Part shown: one piece after another, positions 10,717-19,836 of the stretch | Position numbering within the stretch: the stretch's first letter is position 1 | Layout of the letters: every line of letters starts with the position of its first letter | NCBI GenBank assembly: GCA_021781335.1 | Contig: JAJXXA010000023.1 | Location: 1 to 46,235, forward strand | DNA from: Actinomycetes bacterium | GTDB taxonomy: Bacteria; Actinomycetota; Acidimicrobiia; Acidimicrobiales; RAAP-2 | DNA: 46,235 nucleotides | Direction: 5' to 3' | The notes under the pieces: model-generated | What the model saw: only the letters and a program-made list of their open reading frames with translations | The model's database searches: none | Told to the model about the DNA's origin: nothing | Made by a program: the position numbers and the translations under genes

Positions 10717-12414
10717 CTAGAGCATTGTCTCGACCCGATTACGGCCCTTCAATTTCGCGCGGTACAGCGCATCGTCAGCCCGGGTGATCAACGCTTCATA
10801 GCCTTCGCGAGGGTGGCGCAGGGCAACGCCTACGCTGACCGTCACGGGTGGCAGGGTGGAGTTGAGACCGCCGACGTGGGTGCGAATCCGGTCGGCCGCG
10901 AGCATCGCGACCGTCACGTCGACCCCGGCGAGAAGCACCAGGAACTCTTCTCCACCGAATCGAAAGACAAGGTCTTCGGGTCGCACACTCTGGGTGATCG
11001 CGTGAGCGACCGCTCGAAGGACGTGATCACCTTGAAGGTGACCGAGCGTGTCATTGATCGCCTTGAAATGGTCGACGTCGATCATGAGCACCGCGACCTG
11101 GGAGGGAGAATGAGCGTCGTCGATCTTGAGGTGGTGCTGCATCAACTCTTCGAGAGACACCCGGTTGTAGAGACCGGTCAGCGTGTCGTGAATGGCTCTG
11201 GTGTGCCAGGTAGCGCGTTCGAGGTCGGCCGTGCGAAACAGCACCTCGCGTTCGAGCCCGACCTCGACGAGTCCAATGATCTGATTGATCACGGCCATCG
11301 TTGGTTCATTGAGGACGCGGGGCTCGTCGAAGCCGAGCACGATGGCACCGTCGACGCGACCGGGCCGCGCGTTGGGTGAACTGAGGGGGAGAATGAGTCG
11401 CCGGCCCTGCACGGGGGCGGCACCCGCCAGCACGAGTGCCACATCGGGCGCCGGCTCCTCCGCCCTCCCGCCATAGGCGTCGCTTCGATCGAAGCGCAGC
11501 GTGACGTTGTCCGTCGCGGCCCAGAGTTCGAGGTATTCGGCGCCGAGCGAGTGATTCGCGAGTCCCGCGAGGTGGGTCGCGATACCTGAAAAGTGTTGTT
11601 CCTTGACGAGGGTGTCGACGACGTCGTGCAGTGTCTGATTGGCGGCGAGTAGAAACGCGAGCGCCGGTTCGTCGCGGGCCAGGAGATGGATGCCGCACTC
11701 GATCTTCTCGAGCATGTTGAAGAGTGGTTCGACGAGTGCGTGGGGGACGACCTGTCCGCGTCGTGGCGCCACGCGCTGTACTGGCAACTCTCGCAACTTC
11801 TGTACAGCGTGCGCGAGAATCTCACGGCTGGGCATGTACTCCTCGTGGAATGTGCGAATACTGTCGAAGTAGCCAAGAGACGAGGCGAAGAGCGATGCGG
11901 CCTCATCACGCCCGCCAAGGATGTCCGACGAGAACAGGGTGCCCGTCGTCTCTTCAAAACTGACGAAGGATCCAGCGGAGTGCAGGTACGGAGTGAAGAC
12001 GAAACGCACTGCGAGATCGTCGAGCTCGAGTCTCCAGTCGTGATCCTCGATCCTCCAGAAGTCGATCGGCAAACCGCTGTGGGCGATGAGTGCCTCGGTG
12101 CGTTCATGGGTCACGATGGCGGCGTCTCGACGAAGACCATTCGACATCAGTGCGGGCAATGCGCCGATCACGTCGGGTTCGGCGTGAGAGCAGATCACCC
12201 AACGAACGTTGTGAAGACCGATCACGGCGTCGACCTTCCTGCTCACGTCCTCACTGGTGAGGGCCGACCCCGGATCAATCAGGACTGACTGCGCGTCTTG
12301 TTCGAGGAGATACGAGTGGTAGAGGACTTTGTTGTTCGAACTACGCGCGCCCACCCACCAGACACGCGGCGCGAGTTCAATGGCCCCTGAGGCGTCGAGA
12401 TGATCTGAGACCAC
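10717..12414 (-). CDS. Diguanylate cyclase with N-terminal metallo-beta-lactamase (ODP-like) sensor domain
   Basis: 565 aa, predicted cytoplasmic. Residues about 15-230 form a metallo-beta-lactamase fold like the oxygen-binding di-iron (ODP/FprA) group: H77-x-E79-x-D81, H145 in YLHSAGSF, D164 in SSD, and FHEEYMPS. Residues about 230-395 look GAF-like. The C-terminal GGDEF domain has GGEEF (487-491), so it should make cyclic di-GMP from two GTP. RPED (478-481), five residues before it, matches the RxxD product-inhibition site. Two expected metal ligands are missing: Val82 replaces the His after D81, and Arg219 in APRRG replaces the usual PxHG histidine. The signal sensed is inferred to be redox or oxygen. 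GGGAG precedes the GTG start. Confidence 0.88.
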   Translation of the reverse strand: MVSDHLDASGAIELAPRVWWVGARSSNNKVLYHSYLLEQDAQSVLIDPGSALTSEDVSRKVDAVIGLHNVRWVICSHAEPDVIGALPALMSNGLRRDAAIVTHERTEALIAHSGLPIDFWRIEDHDWRLELDDLAVRFVFTPYLHSAGSFVSFEETTGTLFSSDILGGRDEAASLFASSLGYFDSIRTFHEEYMPSREILAHAVQKLRELPVQRVAPRRGQVVPHALVEPLFNMLEKIECGIHLLARDEPALAFLLAANQTLHDVVDTLVKEQHFSGIATHLAGLANHSLGAEYLELWAATDNVTLRFDRSDAYGGRAEEPAPDVALVLAGAAPVQGRRLILPLSSPNARPGRVDGAIVLGFDEPRVLNEPTMAVINQIIGLVEVGLEREVLFRTADLERATWHTRAIHDTLTGLYNRVSLEELMQHHLKIDDAHSPSQVAVLMIDVDHFKAINDTLGHLQGDHVLRAVAHAITQSVRPEDLVFRFGGEEFLVLLAGVDVTVAMLAADRIRTHVGGLNSTLPPVTVSVGVALRHPREGYEALITRADDALYRAKLKGRNRVETML

Positions 12415-12577
12415 TTTGAACTCCCGTTGTCGATTACACCGACCCCCAAGAATTTTTACTCTACAAGATATCTATTGGGATCGACCTCGGAATTTTGAGT
12501 GACCGCGGATGACACCAGAACTGGGGACACCGCTGGTGGTGCGAGAGAAGTTGAGTGATTACTTTGTTCGAGAGACG

Positions 12578-13189
12578 TCAACGCCGTCGAAGCACTGTCC
12601 ACGCGAACGATTGAACGCTGTTGAACGGCGTGGTGTGATCTTGTAGTTGTGAGGTGACGAGATCGAAGTGCGAAGCGAAGAGTCGACCGATCTCTTCGGG
12701 GTCGTGTTGCGCAACGGGTAGTCCCGAGCACTGCGTTGGCCCCGACGAACTGAACGTGGCGATGACGAGTACTGCGCCGCTCTCGAGGGAACGGGCCGCG
12801 GTCTCGACGTACGCGCGTTGATCGAGCGTGGAGACCAAGAAGTGAAAGACGGCGCGGTCGTGCCACGCGCGATAGCGACGAGGGGGTGACCATTCGCGGA
12901 TGTCCGCTACGACGTAGGTGACAAGGGCTTCGGTCGCCGAGAGACGTCGACGCACCGCGGCGAGGGCTTCGTGCGACACGTCGAGCAAGGTCACGTCACG
13001 CCACCCGCGCTCGATGAGGTGGTCGACGAGTCGGGCGTTGCCCGCGCCGATGTCGATGAGCGGTTCCTCGGGCTGGGACCACCGCGCCAAGAGCTCGAGC
13101 GACGTCGTGGGTACGTCTTGGTACCAGCTCATCTCGTCATCGGACTTCTGGGCGAAGATCGTGTCCCAGTGTTCGCTCGCGTCTGACAT
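12578..13189 (-). CDS. Class I SAM-dependent methyltransferase
   Basis: Rossmann-fold methyltransferase, 203 aa. The N-terminus HWDTIFAQKSDDEMSWYQ is typical of a small bacterial methyltransferase group related to the thiopurine/tellurite type. Motif I is LIDIGAGNARLVDHL (about 44-58), the acidic motif II residue lies in VTLLDVS, and VADIREW is motif III. Substrate unknown. It is transcribed from its own promoter: a TACTCT -10-like hexamer on the minus strand ends six bases before the ATG, inside a 13-bp inverted repeat. Confidence 0.85.
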   Translation of the reverse strand: MSDASEHWDTIFAQKSDDEMSWYQDVPTTSLELLARWSQPEEPLIDIGAGNARLVDHLIERGWRDVTLLDVSHEALAAVRRRLSATEALVTYVVADIREWSPPRRYRAWHDRAVFHFLVSTLDQRAYVETAARSLESGAVLVIATFSSSGPTQCSGLPVAQHDPEEIGRLFASHFDLVTSQLQDHTTPFNSVQSFAWTVLRRR

Positions 13190-13202
13190 GTACTAAGAGT
13201 AC
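13190..13202 (-). promoter_or_regulatory. Inverted repeat overlapping the -10 of the methyltransferase promoter
   Basis: GTACT-AAG-AGTAC is a perfect 5-bp inverted repeat touching the ATG of the minus-strand methyltransferase. On the minus strand it contains TACTCT (13201-13196), six bases before the start codon, as expected for a leaderless transcript. A repressor bound here would block the promoter; none is identified. Confidence 0.4.
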
Positions 13203-13271
13203 GAGCATTGACGTATGTCGCAGTACACGTGGTGTGACGTCCATCAGGTCCTAAAGGGCGGGCGTGGCGTT

Positions 13272-14462
13272 TCAGGTGGTACGTGTCGGGTGCAGTTCAC
13301 TGACGGCGAACAGAACCAGTGCCGCAAGGGCGCAGAGTGACGCGAACGCGAAGGTCGCCCACGAACCAATCGTCGTCCAGAGGACCCCCCCGATGATCGA
13401 CGCGCCAACCAAGCCGATGCTCAGCACGGTTTGAAGGAGTCCAAAGATTCCCGCTGCTTGGGATTGATCGGTGACGAAGCTCGCGACGAGTGCCCGAGAG
13501 ACGCTGTCGGTCAAGGCAATGTAGAACCCGTAGACGATGAACAGTATCCAAACACCGCGCAGCGAATGATTGAGGGTGAATCCGATATAGACAGCAACGT
13601 ACAGGGCCACACCCACCGCGTAGACGCGCCGCGGTCCAAATCGGTCCGCTAGTAATCCTGCGGGGGTGGAAGCGAGGCTGTACACGAGGTTGTATGAGAT
13701 ATACGCGAGGACGACGAGCGAGAGACTAAGGCCAATAGATCGGGCCCGCAGTATCAAGAAACTGTCGGAGCTGTTGCCAAGTGAGAAGAGACCGCTGACT
13801 GCGAGGAAGATCTTCAGCTCGCGCGGAAGTGATCCCAAGTCGAGACGCGCAATCGCGGCGCGGTTGGTGGCAGCCGGGACCGAGCGTGCGACGCGTGGCG
13901 ATGAGTCACGAATGAAGCCGACCAGCATCACACCGATCACCGAGGGGATTATCGCGATGAAGAGAATCGTGCGAATTCGATCGGCGAACACTTGGAGCAG
14001 GATCAGCGCTATGAGCGGTCCGATGACCGCGCCCGCACTGTCGAGGGTCTGGCGAAAGCCAAAGATCAAGCCCCTCGTCGTCGGCGTCGACGCATCGAGC
14101 AACAACGCGTCGCGAGCACCGCTGCGCACGCCTTTGCCGAAGCGGTCACACACACGCGCGACAAAGACCAGTCCCCACGTCCTGGAGAGCGCAATGAGGA
14201 CCTTGCCAACGGTAGACGCGGCGTAGCCCGCGAGTACGAATGGCTTTCGTCGCCCACTGCGGTCAGACCAGCGCCCGAAGAACACTTTGAATATCGCAGA
14301 GCTACCTTCGGCGATGCCGTCAATCAATCCGAGTACCGCAACAGGCGCACCGAGGACACGTGTGATGAATATCGGCAAGAGCGGGTAGAGCATTTCACTC
14401 GCCACGTCATTGAAGAAACTCACCGCACCGAGCATCCACACCGAGCCCGGCAGTCTCTTCAT
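13272..14462 (-). CDS. Major facilitator superfamily transporter
   Basis: 396-aa polytopic membrane protein with 11-12 hydrophobic segments. The MFS loop 2-3 signature is visible as FFGRWSDRSGRRKPF, and its repeat-2 counterpart as LLADRFGPRRVYAVG. FNDVASEMLYPLLPIF in TM1 and GKGVRSGARDALL are typical of a widespread MFS subgroup of unknown substrate, often annotated as drug-efflux-like. It ends about 80 bp from the methyltransferase start on the same strand. It is divergent from the pbpA-like gene across 301 bp. Confidence 0.88.
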   Translation of the reverse strand: MKRLPGSVWMLGAVSFFNDVASEMLYPLLPIFITRVLGAPVAVLGLIDGIAEGSSAIFKVFFGRWSDRSGRRKPFVLAGYAASTVGKVLIALSRTWGLVFVARVCDRFGKGVRSGARDALLLDASTPTTRGLIFGFRQTLDSAGAVIGPLIALILLQVFADRIRTILFIAIIPSVIGVMLVGFIRDSSPRVARSVPAATNRAAIARLDLGSLPRELKIFLAVSGLFSLGNSSDSFLILRARSIGLSLSLVVLAYISYNLVYSLASTPAGLLADRFGPRRVYAVGVALYVAVYIGFTLNHSLRGVWILFIVYGFYIALTDSVSRALVASFVTDQSQAAGIFGLLQTVLSIGLVGASIIGGVLWTTIGSWATFAFASLCALAALVLFAVSELHPTRTT

Positions 14463-14763
14463 AACCGCCCTTTCTGCGCTGGTGGGAAGGGCCCTCTGTC
14501 AAAAGCACCACTCGCGTCCCATCGTAGGCATTGATCAACGGGTTACGAAAGCGGCTCACTTTACGATGGTTCGCTCACACATCAGGCTCGAGGACCCGCT
14601 CAAACAGACCTACCGTTACAATCAGGTGGTCATGGTTCTAGAGCGCGCGCACAGCCACCTCGGGTGTTTCGCCGAAGAATTTCCTTTGCGACCGTGGCCC
14701 GCTGGCTCGGTCGCTCGAAAGCTCCGTCATCGTCTCGACGCACGAGCGGCGAAGGCGTAGTCA
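14463..14763. other. 301-bp divergent intergenic region
   Basis: Separates the MFS gene (-) from the pbpA-like gene (+) and must hold both promoters. A 42-codon open frame (14632-14760) ends three bases before pbpA but has no recognisable features, and I do not call it a gene. No convincing -35/-10 pair, hairpin or RNA gene was seen. There is no trace of rodA or ftsW, which normally precedes pbpA. Confidence 0.5.
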
Positions 14764-16263
14764 GTGTCTCGTCGCCTCAGTGTCCTCGCGTCTTTCATCT
14801 TGATCCTCTTCGTCGTGGTCGCGGCGCAGTCCATGAACATCCAATTCTTTCGCGCGAAGGCGCTGGATGCGTCACCTCTCAATCCCAGGGTCTTCGCTTC
14901 ATCGGTAACCGCTCCGCGTGGTGAGATCGTGGCGGGCGACGGAACGATTCTCGCGCGTTCGGTGTCCATTGGGGGAACCCAGAACATCTACAAGCGCGTC
15001 TACCCACTCGGGGCGCTCACCGCCGGCGTCGTGGGCTTCTCGTCGCCAAGCTACGGGACCTGGGCGCTCGAGGCGGAGTACAACACTTATCTCACCGCAC
15101 ACGCGCAACCGGCCCAGAGCTTCGCCCAGGTGCTCGCTCCAACGAGTGCCGCTGACAACGTGAACTTGACGTTGCAGCCCTCGCTGCAACGCGTGGCACA
15201 AAAGGCCATGGGTGGCCTTGACGGGGCGGCGGTGGTCCTAGACCCACGCAATGGTGACGTTCTCGCGATGTACTCGAACCCCACCTACAACCCCACGCCC
15301 TTTACCTCCTTCAACTATCTCGTGGCCAAGGCCGCCTGGCTGAAGGACACGAAGAACAACTCCCACGGCTTCCCGCCACTTGGTCTGGTCGCAACTCAAC
15401 AGACGTTCCCGCCGGGCTCCACCTTCAAGATCGTCACGACCTCAGCGGTGGTCGTGTCCATGCCCCAGCTGATGACGAAGGTGTATCCAAAACTGCATTT
15501 CACCAAGTTGCCCAACACGAACAAGACCCTGTCGAACTACGCGTCAGAGCTGTGTGGTGGAACGATTCCTCAGATGCTGCCCCCCTCGTGCGACACGGGC
15601 TACGCCCTCGTCGGCCTCGACCTCGGTGGCACGAACCTCGCCAACGCCGCCGACAGTTACGGCTACAACGAAGTGCCACCGATCGACCTGCCCGGTGTCG
15701 CGGCGAGCTATTTCCCATCGGCCTCGAGCTTCACCTACAACCAGCCTCAATTGGCGTACTCGGCGATTGGTCAAGAGAACGTGAAGACCTCAGCACTGAT
15801 GAACGCACTCACGGCCGCGGCCGTGGCCAACGGCGGTGTGATGATGACCCCACACCTGATGAACTACATCACCGGCCCGGACGGGTCGATTGTGAAGCGC
15901 TACAAGCCCACCGTGTGGAAGACACCGCTGACGTCGTCCCAGGCCGCACAGATCGTGCCACTGATGGTTGATGTTGCGAAGTACGGCACCGCAGCCGGAG
16001 TCTTCCCTCCGGGCGATGACGTCGGGGCCAAGACCGGTACCTCCCAGGTGGGCAATGGCGTGCAGAACACCGATGACTGGATGATCGCGTTCGCGCCCGC
16101 GAGCCACCCGACGATCGCGGTGGCCGTGGTGATCCCCTTCCAGGTGACGTCGGCCACGGGTGCGTCGGTCGCGGGTCCGATCATGCGCTGTCTCGTGGAG
16201 GGCGCACTCGCCCTGCAATCGGGTCAACCCGCATCAGGGACATCGACGACGTGTCCCAGTTGA
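14764..16263 (+). CDS. pbpA: PbpA-type class B penicillin-binding protein (transpeptidase)
   Basis: Peptidoglycan DD-transpeptidase, 499 aa. A single N-terminal membrane anchor (about 6-25) is followed by the NPR...APRGEI segment typical of mycobacterial PbpA, a short dimerisation region, and the penicillin-binding domain from about 150. The active-site motifs are the nucleophile STFK in PPGSTFKIV, SCD (SxN position, here with Asp as in some PBP2 proteins), and KTGTS. It polymerises side-wall or septal crosslinks together with a SEDS glycosyltransferase. In most actinobacteria it sits between rodA and pknA/pknB; here it is alone, with no SEDS gene beside it. GTG start. Confidence 0.9.
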   Translation: MSRRLSVLASFILILFVVVAAQSMNIQFFRAKALDASPLNPRVFASSVTAPRGEIVAGDGTILARSVSIGGTQNIYKRVYPLGALTAGVVGFSSPSYGTWALEAEYNTYLTAHAQPAQSFAQVLAPTSAADNVNLTLQPSLQRVAQKAMGGLDGAAVVLDPRNGDVLAMYSNPTYNPTPFTSFNYLVAKAAWLKDTKNNSHGFPPLGLVATQQTFPPGSTFKIVTTSAVVVSMPQLMTKVYPKLHFTKLPNTNKTLSNYASELCGGTIPQMLPPSCDTGYALVGLDLGGTNLANAADSYGYNEVPPIDLPGVAASYFPSASSFTYNQPQLAYSAIGQENVKTSALMNALTAAAVANGGVMMTPHLMNYITGPDGSIVKRYKPTVWKTPLTSSQAAQIVPLMVDVAKYGTAAGVFPPGDDVGAKTGTSQVGNGVQNTDDWMIAFAPASHPTIAVAVVIPFQVTSATGASVAGPIMRCLVEGALALQSGQPASGTSTTCPS

Positions 16264-16469
16264 GCCGCTGATTCGTCGCGGTGGTAACAAGTCGTCCAGT
16301 GCAACGAAGACGTCAAAAGCCACGCGAGGGTGACAACCGTTAATGAATCCTTATTCAGGAATTAGTCTGGGTTCGAGTTGGTCGCAACCCGGTTGTTAGG
16401 ATGACTAGCGGACTTACGGCCCTTATGGTGCTGTAAATACGCACAAATCGAACAGAGATTGAGGTTGTT

Positions 16470-17243
16470 TTGAACTTGCCGGATGACCCACACTCCGTGA
16501 CCCCCGAGGATTCTTCTCCGGCGTCGTGGCGTAAGCGCCAAGGAACGAAGATCTCAATTCGCACGCAACGTCGAAAGTGGACCCATCGCGCTGACACGTG
16601 GGATCGCCACAATGACGTCGGCATGTCTAAGGTTGCGGCGAAAGCAATCGAGATGTCCGACGTGAAGCCTGGAATGGTCTGCGTTGACCTCGGATGCGGT
16701 GGTGGTCGCCTCGCACTCGAGCTGGCTCGTCACGGCGCCACAGTCATCGGCGTCGACGTGAGCGACGCCATGGTCCAACGTATGGAGGCGCAGGCGAAGA
16801 GCGAAGGACTCGACACGGTGACGGGGATGGTCTCGCCGATCGAACATCTCTCACTCCCGGCGGGCACCGTCGACCTCGTGATCAGTAACTACGCGTTACA
16901 CCACCTGCTCGACACCGATAAGGCGAAGGTCGTCAACGCAGCATACGGTTGGTTGCGCCCTGGTGGCATCCTCGTCAATTCAGACATGATGCTCGGTCGC
17001 GGAGCGACGGCCCAGGATCGCCAAGTGATAGCGAGCAAGATCAAAGTCATGGCCCGAAAGGGGATTCCCGGATACTGGCGAATCCTCAAGAATGCGGGTA
17101 GGTACCTCTTCAGGGTGCACGAACGCCCCATCACCCCCGAAGCATGGACGCGCCTCTATGAGGCAGCTGGATTCAAGAACATCCAGAGTGTGAACGTCGT
17201 CTCCGAGGCCAACGTCGTAAAGGGCGTCAAGCCCGCCCTCTAG
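16470..17243 (+). CDS. Class I SAM-dependent methyltransferase
   Basis: 257 aa, likely cytosolic. SAM-binding motif I is CVDLGCGGGRLALELA (about 68-83), the ribose-binding acidic residue is in VIGVDVSDAM, and the post-motif segment is LVISNYALHHLL, typical of the UbiE/type-11 methyltransferase group. The basic N-terminus (residues 15-45: WRKRQGTKISIRTQRRKW) is unusual and could bind nucleic acid or membrane. The TTG start at 16470 is supported by GAGG five bases upstream. It is monocistronic, with a 206-bp upstream region that contains GTTAGGAT as a possible -10. Substrate unknown. Confidence 0.82.
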   Translation: MNLPDDPHSVTPEDSSPASWRKRQGTKISIRTQRRKWTHRADTWDRHNDVGMSKVAAKAIEMSDVKPGMVCVDLGCGGGRLALELARHGATVIGVDVSDAMVQRMEAQAKSEGLDTVTGMVSPIEHLSLPAGTVDLVISNYALHHLLDTDKAKVVNAAYGWLRPGGILVNSDMMLGRGATAQDRQVIASKIKVMARKGIPGYWRILKNAGRYLFRVHERPITPEAWTRLYEAAGFKNIQSVNVVSEANVVKGVKPAL

Positions 17244-17317
17244 CCGGTGGCGTCCGACTTCTCGATCGACTGCTCGTCGCGTCATTACCACGTTCATCAG
17301 CCAGTCATGGATAATTT

Positions 17318-17812
17318 GTGATCATGCTCGAGTTGGTCCCACCTGACACAGCTCGTCACTCGGCCTGGTTGGCGTGTCATCGAGAATGGGGACCCGGCGC
17401 GCACGAGGACGGTTTCGGCCTCGCTCATGATGACGACGTCGAGACCCCGGAGGGCTTCTCCGCTTGGGTGGGACGACTTCGCGCGCTGCCCAGCGCGCGG
17501 ATGTGGTGGATAGTCGAGGGAGACGACGTCCTCGGAGGGGTCGCACTTCGCACTGAGACCAATGACAAGATTCAGCGGTTGGGACACGTCGGGTACGGTG
17601 TGCGTCCCTCAGCTAGGGGACGAGGGGTCGCGACGTGGGCGTTGGGCGCGGTCCTGTTACACGCACGCTCGCGGGGTTTGCGCCGAGTGTTGCTCGTGTG
17701 TCGCGATGACAATGTGGAATCCATCAAGGTCATCGAGCGATGCGCCGGAGTGCTGGAGGGAATCGTCCTTGAAGGTCACGACCCCGTGCGGCGCTACTGG
17801 ATTGAGCTCTGA
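17318..17812 (+). CDS. GNAT-family N-acetyltransferase (RimJ/RimL-like)
   Basis: 164 aa, RimJ/RimL-like acetyltransferase. The acetyl-CoA loop is VRPSARGRGVATWALG, followed by LLVCRDDNVESIKVIERCAGVLEG, a very regular GNAT beta5-alpha4 segment in which Asn-x-x-Ser positions the thiolate. The start could be GTG 17318 or ATG 17324. Monocistronic, followed by a hairpin at 17840-17880 and then the convergent hydrolase. Substrate unknown; small molecules and ribosomal-protein N-termini are known for the family. Confidence 0.85.
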   Translation: MIMLELVPPDTARHSAWLACHREWGPGAHEDGFGLAHDDDVETPEGFSAWVGRLRALPSARMWWIVEGDDVLGGVALRTETNDKIQRLGHVGYGVRPSARGRGVATWALGAVLLHARSRGLRRVLLVCRDDNVESIKVIERCAGVLEGIVLEGHDPVRRYWIEL

Positions 17813-17839
17813 ACTGAAAAGAGGGCGCCGTGGCCGCGA

Positions 17840-17880
17840 GGTGTCCTTGACGTTGCGTATCAGCGTCAACGTGCGACACC
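17840..17880. terminator. Hairpin between convergent genes
   Basis: The inner stem TTGACGTTG/CAGCGTCAA (17847-17855 with 17861-17869) is a 9-bp stem with one G-U pair and a 5-nt CGTAT loop. The outer arms GGTGTC (17840-17845) and GACACC (17875-17880) also pair. It sits 28 bp after the GNAT stop and before the convergent hydrolase stop, so it could end transcription from both sides. There is no U-tract, so intrinsic termination is uncertain. Confidence 0.5.
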
Positions 17881-17968
17881 GCGTCGCCCCGGTCGCTCGA
17901 AGCGGTGATTTCTCAGTGTCTGAGTGGCGCGACGCCCGACACCATGAGGTGGACCTCGCTCGTTGAAC

Positions 17969-19102
17969 TCACCCGTCGGGACACGTACCCGCGACGGGCG
18001 CGAGCGTGGTTTGACTTGTGATGGTCGAGAGCCCCGCGACATTGCCCGCAACGTGTAGCGCGGCCAGTGCGGAGGTGGAGTGTCGCAAGTACGCGTTGAG
18101 GAAATCAATGCTCACCTGGGTCACCACGTTCTGGGCTGGGCCCGGGGGCACGTATGCGCTCAGGTGGGTCTGGCCGATCATCGACAGGTAGTACTTGGGT
18201 TGCGTGGCTTCGTTGTACAACTGGACGCTGCACGTCACCGGATTCATTGTGAGGTCGTTGGTGCCCTGGACGACCAGCAGTGGCGTGTTGGGCGTCGTGA
18301 AATATGAACCATGGAACCAACTGAGTTCCGCACCCGAGAGGATGATGGCGGCTTTCACGCGCGGGTCACGACAACACGAGTTGGCGACCGCGGCGAGGGC
18401 GACGTCGCCGCCATCGGACTGTCCGATGACGCCTATCTCGTTCGCGTCGATGAGTCCCGAGAGAGTCCCGCTGGCCGCAGTGCTGTCTGCTAACAGCGAG
18501 GTGATCACGTAGCTGAGGTCCGCGGGATGATGAACAATGTCGGTGCGCACAACGCCCCCCGGGGCGTTTGGTGAGGTGAAGGGATAAGCGGGATCGGCGA
18601 CGACGTAGCCCGCCGCCGCCCAGGAGGTCAGCAGTCGCGCGTACGCCTCGGGTGAGATGTCAAAGCCCTGGGAGAACACGACGAGGGGGTAGGGCTTCGC
18701 CTCGCGCAGGGGCGGCGCGCCAACGATGTCGACGCCACCGGGACTTCCCGCTATTGGATAGCGAACGGTCGTGGGTAGTGTCCTGGCGGCCAGACCGTTG
18801 GCGGCGGGTTCGTTGATGTTAAAGGTGATGGATCCAACGGCGTAGGGGGCATGGGGTGGGACGGTCGTTGACGTCGAACTCGAACTCGAAGGGGGCGTTG
18901 AGGTTGCGGTGGAGGTCGGTGTCGAAGGAGAGAAGTGCTGCTTCACGGCCAAGACGGTGAGGACCACGAGCAACGCGACGAGAACCGCCACCACCCTCTG
19001 TCGGCGGCGCACATTGACTCGGCGGCCGTGCCTCGGTGATGACATCGGCGACAGCGTAGCAGCACCTTTCTCGCGAGGAGACGAAGACTGCGAAGCGTGC
19101 AC
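17969..19102 (-). CDS. Secreted or membrane-anchored alpha/beta hydrolase (dienelactone/PAF-acetylhydrolase-like)
   Basis: 377 aa. A basic N-terminus leads to one hydrophobic segment (about 38-54), then a Ser/Thr/Pro-rich linker (57-85), so the catalytic domain faces outside the membrane. The nucleophile elbow is IGQSDGGDVA (G-x-S-x-G). The acid is probably Asp in VQGTNDLTM, and the base His in IGQTHLSAYV. The oxyanion strand LVVFSQGFD resembles platelet-activating-factor acetylhydrolase and chlorophyllase-like esterases. The start at GTG 19102 or ATG 19045 (MSSPRHGRRV) is undecided; both leave the anchor intact. Substrate unknown. Confidence 0.82.
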   Translation of the reverse strand: MHASQSSSPREKGAATLSPMSSPRHGRRVNVRRRQRVVAVLVALLVVLTVLAVKQHFSPSTPTSTATSTPPSSSSSTSTTVPPHAPYAVGSITFNINEPAANGLAARTLPTTVRYPIAGSPGGVDIVGAPPLREAKPYPLVVFSQGFDISPEAYARLLTSWAAAGYVVADPAYPFTSPNAPGGVVRTDIVHHPADLSYVITSLLADSTAASGTLSGLIDANEIGVIGQSDGGDVALAAVANSCCRDPRVKAAIILSGAELSWFHGSYFTTPNTPLLVVQGTNDLTMNPVTCSVQLYNEATQPKYYLSMIGQTHLSAYVPPGPAQNVVTQVSIDFLNAYLRHSTSALAALHVAGNVAGLSTITSQTTLAPVAGTCPDG

Positions 19103-19185
19103 GCATCGAAGGTAGAATTGGCCATCGATACGACCCTTATCTCTCGACTGGTGCGCGTTAGCGCCGAAATGGCTGCATCACGACA

Positions 19186-19836
19186 ATGGTGAGTGTTCGC
19201 GCCCTCACCGAACGCGATCTCGATGCTGCGGTTGAGTTGCACCTCGAGGTGCTGCACATGGAGTTCCTCTCGCGCTTTGGCCCCCGGTTCATGCGTAGCT
19301 ATTACCACGCCTGGATCAGCTCGCCAGGTTCTCTGGCGCTCGCCGCAGTAGACGAGAGCGAATCGCTCCTCGGCGTGCTGCTCGGTGCAAGCGACCCCGC
19401 ACACCACGTGCGCGCAATGGTTCGCGACCATGGTCTCACAATGGGTGCGACATTGGTAGGTCATGCGCTCGTCCACCCTGGTCTCGCGAAGGACCTCATC
19501 GTGACGCGGGGGTGGCGTTATACGCGCGGCGTGGCGCGACTGGTGAAGAACCGGTTGTCGAGGAGACCCTCGACGAACCCACCGTCGTCGGGTCCGGTGA
19601 TCGGAGAGATCACACACGTCCTCGTCGATCCCTCATCCCAGGGCCGTGGCGTTGGCCGAGCGCTCGTGGAGGAGTCGGTACGAGAGGCACGCGCAAAGGG
19701 TGTGCAGGAGCTGCAACTCGTGACGCCGCCCGACATGGCGGCTCAGCATTTCTATGAGCGACTGGGGTGGCGCTCGAGCGGAGCGATGCAGAGCAGAAGT
19801 GGCGAGAACTTCCTGCGTTACAGCTTCACTCTCTGA
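19186..19836 (+). CDS. GNAT-family N-acetyltransferase
   Basis: 216 aa. The N-terminus MVSVRALTERDLDAAVELHLEVL is a standard GNAT strand-helix. The acetyl-CoA loop is VDPSSQGRGVGRALVEESV, and the C-terminal LVTPPDMAAQHFYERLGWRSSG is the beta5/alpha4 segment with the catalytic-type Tyr. An insert of about 40 residues in the middle (HALVHPGLAKDLIVTRGW...) is longer than usual. Its stop abuts the convergent SGNH hydrolase stop without overlap. Substrate unknown. Confidence 0.85.
   Translation: MVSVRALTERDLDAAVELHLEVLHMEFLSRFGPRFMRSYYHAWISSPGSLALAAVDESESLLGVLLGASDPAHHVRAMVRDHGLTMGATLVGHALVHPGLAKDLIVTRGWRYTRGVARLVKNRLSRRPSTNPPSSGPVIGEITHVLVDPSSQGRGVGRALVEESVREARAKGVQELQLVTPPDMAAQHFYERLGWRSSGAMQSRSGENFLRYSFTL

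Noticed and set aside
14410-14760. 116-codon frame before pbpA
   Set aside because: Overlaps the start of the MFS gene, no recognisable domain, no ribosome site; not rodA or ftsW.
15552-15612. S-C-D in place of S-x-N in the PbpA-like transpeptidase as a lost active site
   Set aside because: Asp at this place occurs in functional PBP2-type enzymes, and the other motifs are intact.
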